Below, piece after piece: positions 56,641 to 64,000 of a DNA stretch of 64,000 nt. The position numbers and the translations under genes are program-made. Source of the stretch: Pseudoalteromonas sp. '520P1 No. 423' (lineage in GTDB: Bacteria; Pseudomonadota; Gammaproteobacteria; Enterobacterales; Alteromonadaceae). The stretch spans positions 1,116,001 to 1,180,000 of the forward strand of contig NZ_BBZB01000002.1 in the NCBI RefSeq assembly GCF_001269985.1. Reading direction: 5' to 3'. Position 1 is the stretch's first letter. Each line of letters begins with the position of its first letter. The notes under the pieces were generated by a model. That model had not been told where the DNA came from. It searched no databases and saw nothing but the letters and a program-made list of their open reading frames with translations.

Positions 56641-56745
56641 CTAACATGGCACGCGATAATATACATTGTCACTATCTCTCTCAAAACCCATAGCACGATA
56701 TAACTGCATGGCTCTTTGGTTATCTTTATCCGTGTTTTTATTGTG
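56641..56745 (-). pseudogene. GNAT acetyltransferase C-terminal scrap
   Basis: About 34 codons reading NTDKDNQRAMQLYRAMGFER then DSDNVYYRVPC-stop, a typical last motif of GNAT enzymes. No start or acetyl-CoA region is left. Confidence 0.6.
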
Positions 56746-56782
56746 TTTTAATAGAAAAGTTAAGCTGATCAAATACAAACCG

Positions 56783-57238
56783 TTATTTTTTAGCAACCAA
56801 AACCAAGCCTATAACAACAAATAGTGCGCCTATTATTCGGTTAGTATTAATTTCAATTTTTGGATATCCTAGCCAACCATTATGATCAAGTGCCAAAGAT
56901 GCAATAACTTGATCACATACTACATATACCGCTAAAACCAAGGCACCTAACTTAGGTGCTAAAAAAATAGACATTGCAATATTAAAGGATCCAAGCAAAC
57001 CGCCAATCCATGCCCAGCAAGGGAACTGAGCTAATGAACCTGGTTTGAGCCAAGCATCTCCTTGTATAAAAGCAACTATACCTAAAATAATTGTACCGAA
57101 CAAAAACGAAATGAAAGCTGCTTGAATTGAGTTAATTAAGGCAAGTCTGAGTTGTGAATTTACGCCTGCTTGAGATGCTAAAGAAATACCAATTAACACA
57201 CTAAATGGTAATAATAGATATACTCCGAAGTTAGTCAA
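56783..57238 (-). CDS. DMT-superfamily transporter (YdcZ/DUF606-like)
   Basis: About 151 aa from TTG 57238. No ATG is available; a TTG at 57301 would add 21 hydrophilic residues and overlap a small ORF. Five hydrophobic segments, with LASQAGVNSQLR near the N terminus and GGLLGSFNIAMSIFLAPKLG in the middle, match the short YdcZ (DUF606) half-transporters of about 150 aa. The substrate is unknown. The start is uncertain. Confidence 0.75.
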   Translation of the reverse strand: MTNFGVYLLLPFSVLIGISLASQAGVNSQLRLALINSIQAAFISFLFGTIILGIVAFIQGDAWLKPGSLAQFPCWAWIGGLLGSFNIAMSIFLAPKLGALVLAVYVVCDQVIASLALDHNGWLGYPKIEINTNRIIGALFVVIGLVLVAKK

Positions 57239-57281
57239 ATTAAATTTCTTTGTATAATGATATAAAATAAATGTACAGATA

Positions 57282-57437
57282 TTACTCCCGTGGGATATCA
57301 ATCAAAGATGTCTCTAAAATGTTACCATTATTAGCTGTGATCTCTGACATAATTTCATAATAAAATTTATCTATAGGATGTTTTAGTTGCATTGATATTT
57401 CAAATACCCGCTGAATCGATTTGCTCTTAAATACCAT
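57282..57437 (-). CDS. Possible 51-aa ORF in front of the DMT gene
   Basis: Starts ATG 57437 within a 15-bp inverted repeat, encodes VFKSKSIQRVFEISMQLKHP and onward, and stops 44 bases before the DMT start. It may be a small coupled ORF or the end of a lost gene. No family recognised. Confidence 0.3.
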   Translation of the reverse strand: MVFKSKSIQRVFEISMQLKHPIDKFYYEIMSEITANNGNILETSLIDIPRE

Positions 57438-57463
57438 AATAAATACTTTTTATTATGGTATTT
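57429..57463. repeat. Perfect 15-bp inverted repeat
   Basis: AAATACCATAATAAA / TTTATTATGGTATTT with a 5-base spacer (TACTT). It covers the ATG of the 51-codon ORF. It may be an operator or an attenuator-like hairpin for the DMT gene. Confidence 0.6.
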
Positions 57464-57631
57464 ATATTTTAAACCAAGATTCAATTTGTACTTCTTTATC
57501 TTGTAAAGTCGCAGCAGCTTCATCAAGGCGTGGTGCAATCACACGGCGCCAATGCTCTACTTTTCTCAGTATTTGGCTTAAGCAGAATTAACCCTGATGC
57601 ATATTCTATTTTTATTATCTTATTCTTGTTA
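57464..57631 (-). pseudogene. Unidentified gene fragment
   Basis: The minus strand carries a short open stretch reading LRKVEHWRRVIAPRLDEAAA then TLQDKEVQIESWFKI without a start. It is clearly coding-like and presumably the tail of a lost gene; I do not recognise the family. Confidence 0.3.
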
Positions 57632-58108
57632 TCAGTTAGATGTTATCTGTTGTTTTTTACCTGAGAAACTTTGATAAAGTTCATTATGGCAAGTAAAAGA
57701 AAACGTATCATCTCTGTCATAATAACCTGAAATCCAATTTAATAACATTGGCAGGTTTTTATCTTGTGCTGCTTTTGATTCATATTTATGAGGCTCCCAT
57801 GGTCTATTATTTGCATTTTCTTGGCAAAGTTCTACAGGAAGGTTTAAGAAAACTAATTCGTTAGCGTACTCAAAAAGGCACTGAATTAAATCACCATAAC
57901 AACCTTCAATCACCCAGTTTTCATTTTGCTCAATAAAGGGGATTATTTCAGACATTGATTCTTTAAGCGGTCTTCTTTGTATTGGGTTGTCTTGTTCAAA
58001 TGCCACTGTATCTAAATCTAAATGTACTAAGTTTTCATTTAAGCTTAGCTTTTTAGCATAAGTTGATTTTCCTGAACCTGAATTACCAAATACTAAAACT
58101 TTTTTCAT
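57632..58108 (-). CDS. P-loop nucleotide kinase-like protein
   Basis: 158 aa. Walker A near the N terminus (FGNSGSGKST), HLDLDTVAFE as in adenylate-kinase-like and topology-modulation proteins, and ENWVIEGCYGDLIQ as the second strand. It is a small AAA_17/AAA_18 type ATPase; the substrate is unknown and it lacks the lid features of true adenylate kinase. Confidence 0.78.
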   Translation of the reverse strand: MKKVLVFGNSGSGKSTYAKKLSLNENLVHLDLDTVAFEQDNPIQRRPLKESMSEIIPFIEQNENWVIEGCYGDLIQCLFEYANELVFLNLPVELCQENANNRPWEPHKYESKAAQDKNLPMLLNWISGYYDRDDTFSFTCHNELYQSFSGKKQQITSN

Positions 58109-58319
58109 TTAAAACCCTTTTTTAAATTTTGTGATATCAGTTAAATATCTTATTGCACATCAATATATATTATTTAATACAATAACAAAATCATTGTAAA
58201 AGCCAATCTGAATTGCATAATGCAAATAAGTGAAAATTAATTGTTATAATTAACAATAGTTTAATAGTGGCTCGCTTTATGCGTTATTAGCATCTTAAAG
58301 TAAACTAAAGCTCTTAATC

Positions 58320-59358
58320 ATGACAAAGTTACGCATACTATTAGTTTCATTTTTTCCATACCTTATGGCATGTGGTGGTGGCAGCGATAAAGCAAAAACG
58401 ACTTCCACCGAGCTAGAACCAAGTCCTATCGTTGTTGAAGAACCTGTTCAATCAACTGGTTTTTCAGATATTACAGTATCAGATACCTTTAATTGGTCAA
58501 TGCAATCACAAGCAAATACAAAGCGCAACCTTGCTGGTCAGGGCCTGGGATGTCGATTCAGAGGTGACTCATAGCCAAAATGGTGAGTATGACGGCATTG
58601 CAGTTGATGGCATAGATTTAGATCCAAGTCTACTTCAAGGAATAAATAATTCTCCTCCATATCAACCTGAAATTAGTTTTACACCTAATACTGCTTCCTC
58701 CGTAAATGATGACTTAATAGTAGCTATTATTGGGCCTACACAAGCTGATCCGGATAATGATTCAGTTACATACCACTATCGTTGGTTTGTTGATTTTGGC
58801 CAAGGATACTTTGTAGATGATACCTTTGCAGGTAAATCAGAACATACTGGAAATACAATACCTTCAAGTCAAACAAATCTTGGCGAACGCTGGCGTGTTA
58901 CCATAACACCAACTGATAGCAACGATTTTGCTTTGAGTTTTGATGGATTTGATTCATCTGATGTTAAAGTATCTAAGGACGTTACTTTCTCATTTAGTTT
59001 CACAGATGCGGTTGACAGGAGTTTATTGGGAACAGCTCCTTATAACCCATTTATTTTTTCTACGCATAATAGAGGAATAGAAGTTCATTTACCTAATAAA
59101 CTACCAACAGACTTAGCTGACCAATCTCAGTTTGGAACACAAGATGGTGACTCATCAAGTGTAATTGGCAGATATTATATGACTTCAGATAATTTACCTT
59201 GAGCACTAAATATTACATCACGTTGGAAGCACCCATATGAACGAGTTGAGATCACTAATGCATATCCTGAAATTACTCCTTGGGCAGAATCTTCTGGTAA
59301 TAGTAACTTGACATGGTTTAGTGCCCCAACAATCATTAACTGTTGGCAATGCCAATAA
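58320..59358 (+). pseudogene. LruC-domain lipoprotein with frameshift and internal stop
   Basis: ATG 58320 starts a lipoprotein signal (YLMACGGGSDK, Cys19). Between about 58500 and 58560 the coding frame changes (RAWDVDSEVTHSQNGEYDG in the second frame) and runs to a TGA at 59200-59202 (DNLP-stop-ALNITSRW, fitting TGG to TGA), then to CWQCQ-stop at 59358. The late part (FIFSTHNRGIEVHLPNKLPT; ITNAYPEITPWAESSGNSNL) matches the LruC/DUF4842 domain of surface lipoproteins. Two defects make it non-functional. Confidence 0.78.
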
Positions 59359-59423
59359 AATTAATTAATTTAGCAATAAATAAATCCCTTAAAGCTCTGA
59401 TTTTTTTTAAATTAGAAGATTTT

Positions 59424-62216
59424 TCATTCAAAGTTTTTACAAGTCCATTTATTAAGTACCGATAATAACACCTCGTTCTCTATCGGTTTACTTATAAAGT
59501 CGTTCATTCCTGCTGTTAAACACCTCTTCTGATCTTCATCAAATGCATTAGCCGTCAAAGCTATGATGATAGGTTTACCATACTTACTTGGAGACTGCCT
59601 AATTAATCGCGTTGCTTCTAAACCATCCATTATCGGCATTTGACAATCCATTAAAACAGCTGAATATGTTGTTTGAGATAACTTGTCTAAAGCTTCTTGA
59701 CCATTTTCAGCTATTTCTACATTAGCATCAAAAGACTCCAATATAGTGTGTGCTACGATTTGGTTTACTTTGTTGTCTTCTACTAATAATATTTTTTTTC
59801 CATATAAATGAGTCTCTTGCTTAACACCTGTTTTTTTGTCACTTTTTATTTGTGAAGGTAATATTTGGAGCATCACTTTAAAACAGCTGCCTTTATCTAT
59901 TTCACTGTCAAGCTCCATTGAACCGTTAAATAATAAAACCAGTTTACGACAGATGGCTAGCCCTAAACCTGTTCCACCGTACTTTCTGGTGGTAGAGCTA
60001 TCAGCCTGATTAAACTCGGTGAATAATTTTTTTTGTTGATCGTCATTTATACCAATACCAGTATCAACTACAGCAAATCTTAAAATATGATTTGAATATG
60101 TCATATTTAATTTCACTTCGCCTTGATGAGTGAACTTACCCGCGTTACTTAATAAATTGGAAATGATTTGTTTCAATCTAACAGGATCTGTATCCACCCA
60201 GATAGGTAGCTGTTCTAAGCCATTTACTTTAAATGATACCCCATTTTGTAATGAAGACAGCTTAAATATTTGTATCGATTCTGCAAATAAATCATGAAGG
60301 TTTGTTTTACAGTGTTCTAGCTTTAATTGACCCGCTTCTATTTTAGAAAAGTCTAATATATCATTTAGTAACGTCATTAATGTATTTGCAGAACTTTGTG
60401 TTAATTGCACTTTGTCTAAGACATCATCAGGTAAATCAGGCATTTTTAAAATAATATTGTTCATACCAATAATGCCATTCATCGGCGTTCTAATTTCATG
60501 ACTCATATTGGCAAGAAAAATAGACTTAGCTTTATTAGCTCGTTCAGCAACTTGCATACTCAGCTTTAAACTCTGTGTGGTTTTTTCTACCTCTGAGGCC
60601 AAGTTTTCATTATATAAACTCAACTTGCTATTAAGATCTGAATTTTCTTTATCTGACTTTGCCAGCTCAAAAAAACTAATATTAAGCTTATTGGCCAGTA
60701 TATTAAACTGCTGCTGTAACTGATCAATTTCATACCAAGACTGTTGTTTATTAAGCGCTACTCCATTATTTTTCATTGGGTCAAAGTCGTTCATTTGCTG
60801 ACTTAAAGAATGTATTCCAGATACTAACCAACGGCTTAATTTGGTTGTGAAAATAAACACTAAGACAAAAATACATGACATCGCTAAAATCGCTTTGAGC
60901 CATGATAAAGCTGATTGCATTTCTATATAAGACTGTTTAAAAAACAAAACAGAACGCCACTGGCTTTGCTGTGATTTTTGACTACTTACAAAATATGCTT
61001 CGTTTTCTTTTGTGGTAAATATGGGGTTGTTATCATCAATATTTAATAATGCTAATTTATCTTGAGATACTTTACTTAAAATTGGATAATCCATTTCACC
61101 TGAATAAAATACCACTTTATTTTCTTTATCTAAAATCAACAAATCCACAACTTGATCAAACAATTTAGGTTGATAATTTGATAAGTCTTTTAAATTTAAT
61201 GAGCCTTCAATAATACCTGTAAAACGGTCATTATCATAAATACCTTTAGCAATTGCGACGATAGGATCATTGCCAAAACCTCTACCTTCAAAAGCATCTG
61301 ATATGTACACGTTTTTATTCATTTCACTTTGTTTGAAATACTCTCTATCTGTTACTGAGAAGCTACCACTTTTTAATTTTTTAAGAAAACTACTTGGTAC
61401 CGCACTTTCTATATAACCTGTTTTATCTGCCGTAAAGCTGGTTAAAAAATTAGGATAGTTGTCTGTTAAGTTATTAATGACATCTTGATGAGATGCACCA
61501 TTAACAATACTTTGAGAGCCAACTTTTATTGCATTTGCATGGCGTGTTAAATGTGTATCAACTAGATTTGCAATACCACCCGCTTTATTGGCTAATTGTG
61601 TACGCACATCAAATTGAAACTTTTGGTGGTTAAAATTAATCACAATAAGCGTAACAGCTAAAATTGCTAAACCAACCAAAGTACTAATTGTTTGATTCAG
61701 TAGACTTTCTAAAGACGTTTTATGATTTTTATTTTGTGATATAAAATGAGATGAATATAAATACACCATATTTGCGATTGACAAACACACCATTGCATTT
61801 AATAAATATTTAACCTGTGCAATGACAATAGATAACCAAGGAATATTAAATATAACAACCCCAATTACGCCAATAATTGGGATGCCTATTAATAACCAAA
61901 ACACGATTCCAGTGCTAAAGATAGGTTTATGTTTTTGAATTGAGTATCTATATAACCACAATAATTCAAGAGTAAGTACAATTGCAGACCAACTATGTCC
62001 CCACTTTATAAATAAGAAACTACTCGCTAAAGAACCTGTTACAAGTGCATAACGCAATCCATATTTGAATAGGATATAAAATGCAAATAATTGACCAAAA
62101 AGAAATTCGGTGTTTGATAAAAAAGACAGCGGTAATAAATTGATTAGGCCACCAAAGCAGCCAAAGACAATTGATTTTATCCAAAGATTAGAAATTAAAG
62201 CTGGCTTATTAGTCAT
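59424..62216 (-). CDS. Hybrid sensor histidine kinase with membrane and periplasmic sensor parts
   Basis: 930 aa. The N-terminal multi-helix membrane region (about 1-160, MASE1-like in shape) and a further helix (about 172-190) precede an extracytoplasmic Cache-like domain (about 190-430; [20 protein letters not shown]). Then a helix, HAMP-like region, coiled coil, HisKA with [16 protein letters not shown] (His about 573), HATPase ([20 protein letters not shown]) and a C-terminal receiver with [20 protein letters not shown] Asp (about 856). No separate output protein is adjacent, so it probably feeds a phosphorelay elsewhere. Confidence 0.9.
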   Translation of the reverse strand: MTNKPALISNLWIKSIVFGCFGGLINLLPLSFLSNTEFLFGQLFAFYILFKYGLRYALVTGSLASSFLFIKWGHSWSAIVLTLELLWLYRYSIQKHKPIFSTGIVFWLLIGIPIIGVIGVVIFNIPWLSIVIAQVKYLLNAMVCLSIANMVYLYSSHFISQNKNHKTSLESLLNQTISTLVGLAILAVTLIVINFNHQKFQFDVRTQLANKAGGIANLVDTHLTRHANAIKVGSQSIVNGASHQDVINNLTDNYPNFLTSFTADKTGYIESAVPSSFLKKLKSGSFSVTDREYFKQSEMNKNVYISDAFEGRGFGNDPIVAIAKGIYDNDRFTGIIEGSLNLKDLSNYQPKLFDQVVDLLILDKENKVVFYSGEMDYPILSKVSQDKLALLNIDDNNPIFTTKENEAYFVSSQKSQQSQWRSVLFFKQSYIEMQSALSWLKAILAMSCIFVLVFIFTTKLSRWLVSGIHSLSQQMNDFDPMKNNGVALNKQQSWYEIDQLQQQFNILANKLNISFFELAKSDKENSDLNSKLSLYNENLASEVEKTTQSLKLSMQVAERANKAKSIFLANMSHEIRTPMNGIIGMNNIILKMPDLPDDVLDKVQLTQSSANTLMTLLNDILDFSKIEAGQLKLEHCKTNLHDLFAESIQIFKLSSLQNGVSFKVNGLEQLPIWVDTDPVRLKQIISNLLSNAGKFTHQGEVKLNMTYSNHILRFAVVDTGIGINDDQQKKLFTEFNQADSSTTRKYGGTGLGLAICRKLVLLFNGSMELDSEIDKGSCFKVMLQILPSQIKSDKKTGVKQETHLYGKKILLVEDNKVNQIVAHTILESFDANVEIAENGQEALDKLSQTTYSAVLMDCQMPIMDGLEATRLIRQSPSKYGKPIIIALTANAFDEDQKRCLTAGMNDFISKPIENEVLLSVLNKWTCKNFE

Positions 62217-62648
62217 ATATTCGCTTTTTTGATACTTTTAAAAGCTAAAATACCATTCAAGTTAGATATTTAAAACTATTCACTAATATATTTTAGTTTA
62301 AAATAATGATTATATTTATATAGAAGAGCTATATAAAGCAATAAAATTTCTTTGATTAGCCATACACGTAAATGGCAGTGGCAAACTTGGATCACAATGA
62401 TAACCAGCAGGATATAAACTATGAGGCACAAAATAACCCGGCGTGTTCTAACTCATTTCAATATTAAAAAATACCATCCACAATAGCTTACTTATACAAT
62501 AAGCCTTTATATCATACCATTTGTGTTATTTAACTGGCCCTGAGTGGGAGTTTAAATAACGCCTTCAAAAATATTCACTTTTATACTTGATTATTCTTAT
62601 ATATTTTACAAACTTAACTTAATAAGGTCTTATTGAGATTATAAGTTT
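62217..62648. other. Gap between hybrid kinase and GlpD-like gene
   Basis: About 430 bases. It holds a DUF1801-like scrap at 62316-62447 (listed separately) and a degenerate dispersed-repeat-like segment at about 62514-62552 (ATACCATTTGTGTTATTTAA, then CCCTGAGTGGGAG). The rest is AT-rich and without signal. Confidence 0.45.
62316..62447 (-). pseudogene. Scrap of a DUF1801-like gene
   Basis: The minus strand reads NTPGYFVPHSLYPAGYHCDP then SLPLPFTCMANQRNFIALYS, similar in style to the middle of small DUF1801-like proteins. About 44 codons, no start. Confidence 0.4.
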
Positions 62649-63803
62649 ATGACGCAGTTTGATGTCACTATTATTGGAGGAGGTATAGCAGGTGCAGGCG
62701 TTGCCCAATGTGCAGCCGCAGCTGGTTACAGCGTATTACTTTTGGAAAAAGGTGATTACGCAAGTCAAACTTCATGTAGTTCAAGTAAGTTAATACATGG
62801 GGGTTTACGTTATTTAGAAACAATGCAACTTAACTTGGTATACAACGCATTACAAGAACGTGCCTCATTATTAAAATTAGCCCCCGAATTAGTACACCCT
62901 ATTCCTTTTTACATTCCTGTATATAGTGATACCTCAAGAAGTGTTTGGACATTAAGATTAGGTTTATCATTATATGCTCTACTATCTGGATTTAATAAGC
63001 TAAGCCGTTATAAAGAAATACCAAAAACAGATTGGTCACTATTAAAAGATATAAAAACAGAGGGGTTAATTGCAGTATTCCAATATTGGGATGCACAAAC
63101 AAACGATCAATTATTAACTAACAGTATTATTAAAAGTGCGCTTAACTTAGGAGCCAGTGCTCATTCTCATGCCGAATTTATTAAAGCTGAAAAGCTCAGT
63201 AGCGGATATAAAGTATCATTTAATATAAATAAAGGGATAAGTGAAGTTAATACACTAATGATAATTAACGCAACTGGGCCTTGGGTGAATGAAACTTTAG
63301 ATAAAATTTACCCACAAGTTAAGGGCTGCAATATTGATTGGGTGCAAGGTACGCATATTATTTTAGATAAAACGGCGCCCAAAAAAATATTCTACTTAGA
63401 GTCTAAAGCTGATCAACGTGTGATATTTGTTATGCCTTGGTATGGTAAAACACTAATAGGCACTACTGAAGTTGTTTTAGAAGAACTTCCAGAATATATC
63501 AGCCCCCATGCAGAGGAAATCGATTATTTATTATCAGTCTACCAAAGTTATTATAAAGGAGAATTACCAAAAATCATTCGCTCCTTTGCAGGAGTACGTG
63601 TATTACCTAAGCAAAAAAATGCTGCTTTTTCACGCCCTAGAGAAAGCATTATCTGGCAATCACCTCAAAACCCTCACATTATCAGTTTATATGGTGGTAA
63701 GTTAACAACTTTTAGAAGTACAGCCAAAAAAGTGGTTAAACAAATCAAACACACCATTGGCCCAAAAGAAAAATGTGTAAATATTGATAATCTCAAATTA
63801 TAA
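62649..63803 (+). CDS. FAD-dependent glycerol-3-phosphate dehydrogenase-like oxidoreductase
   Basis: 384 aa flavoprotein. The N-terminal FAD fold (FDVTIIGGGIAGAGVAQCAA; LLLEKGDYASQTSCSSSKLI), HGGLRYLETM and the late YGGKLTTFRSTAKKV are the GlpD signatures. It ends soon after this, so the C-terminal domain of about 110 residues found in full GlpD (about 500 aa) is absent; the stop is natural-looking, without a coding continuation. It probably oxidises glycerol-3-phosphate or a related alcohol and passes electrons to quinone (inference). No glycerol genes are adjacent. Confidence 0.82.
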   Translation: MTQFDVTIIGGGIAGAGVAQCAAAAGYSVLLLEKGDYASQTSCSSSKLIHGGLRYLETMQLNLVYNALQERASLLKLAPELVHPIPFYIPVYSDTSRSVWTLRLGLSLYALLSGFNKLSRYKEIPKTDWSLLKDIKTEGLIAVFQYWDAQTNDQLLTNSIIKSALNLGASAHSHAEFIKAEKLSSGYKVSFNINKGISEVNTLMIINATGPWVNETLDKIYPQVKGCNIDWVQGTHIILDKTAPKKIFYLESKADQRVIFVMPWYGKTLIGTTEVVLEELPEYISPHAEEIDYLLSVYQSYYKGELPKIIRSFAGVRVLPKQKNAAFSRPRESIIWQSPQNPHIISLYGGKLTTFRSTAKKVVKQIKHTIGPKEKCVNIDNLKL

Positions 63804-63871
63804 GACTTAACCTCCTAGCTGCCTTTAAAAATTTAAATTGTAAATATATATAACTAAATATTGCCCACATG

Positions 63872-63926
63872 TATCTCAATTGTTATATTTATCTCAGAAA
63901 TAATCTGAGATAATTGTTATATCTCA
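63872..63926. promoter_or_regulatory. Cluster of TATCTCA half-sites
   Basis: TATCTCA at 63872, 63890 and 63920 and its complement TGAGATA at 63906. The middle two form a 9-bp inverted repeat (TTATCTCAG / CTGAGATAA, 7-base loop). ATTGTTATA also repeats in it. It lies downstream of the GlpD-like gene at the window edge, probably in front of a gene outside the window. Confidence 0.5.
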
Positions 63927-64000
63927 ATAATTCTAATCATAAATATAAAAATCAACAGGATTTATATATCTAAAAAGATATAAATTGGGGTGTAATTAAA

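Overview
The window reads as chromosomal DNA of a marine gammaproteobacterium of the Alteromonadales (Colwellia/Pseudoalteromonas/Catenovulum-like). This rests on low GC, a minCDE locus divergent from ycgL-ycgN, two large TonB-dependent receptors, several secreted proteases with PPC domains, and a LruC-domain lipoprotein. The genus is an inference. No rRNA, tRNA or CRISPR array was found.

Layout. 0.3-8.5 kb: three secreted serine proteases (two S8 subtilases, one trypsin-like) sharing C-terminal PPC modules, with small membrane and exporter genes between them. 8.9-14.7 kb: a TonB-dependent receptor followed by a 21-codon ORF, then a GGDEF gene behind a decayed binding-protein-like gene. 14.9-18.5 kb: an alpha/beta hydrolase, a chemoreceptor with two internal stops, and a TacA/TacT-type toxin-antitoxin pair with a half-site operator. 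18.7-28.2 kb: a peptide-use cluster (D-aminoacylase, M14 carboxypeptidase, TonB receptor) with a LysR regulator preceded by a short degenerate copy of its own 5' end, then an integrase-repeat protein and a class V aminotransferase. 28.4-35.2 kb: a decay zone with broken porin, betaine-binding, ABC-2 and lipoprotein genes, IS5 and IS200 remnants, and a membrane gene interrupted by a 7-bp repeat tract. 35.2-38.5 kb: the core block rRNA/tRNA methyltransferase-ycgN-ycgL / minC-minD-minE, with an IS3 remnant directly after minE. 39.2-43.6 kb: a DJ-1/PfpI-TPR protein, broken AraC and LysE genes, a membrane XRE regulator and a broken MBOAT-like gene. 43.6-51.2 kb: a histidine kinase and sigma-54 response regulator divergent from an HlyD-ATPase-permease export operon, with paired activator sites and a -24/-12 promoter between them. 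51.2-64 kb: two headless gene fragments joined at a deletion scar, small lipoprotein, GNAT and unknown genes, an M32 carboxypeptidase, a DMT transporter, a P-loop kinase-like protein, a broken LruC lipoprotein, a large hybrid histidine kinase and a GlpD-like flavoprotein.

How it fits together. The intact genes suit a heterotroph that digests extracellular protein, imports peptide-like ligands through TonB receptors and trims them with periplasmic or membrane-bound peptidases. The most complete regulated module is the two-component/sigma-54/ABC exporter. The other striking property is the number of genes broken by single in-frame stops or one frameshift while retaining clear family sequence throughout. 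That points to recent loss of function (or base errors in the sequence), concentrated in accessory functions and sparing the min block and the large enzymes.
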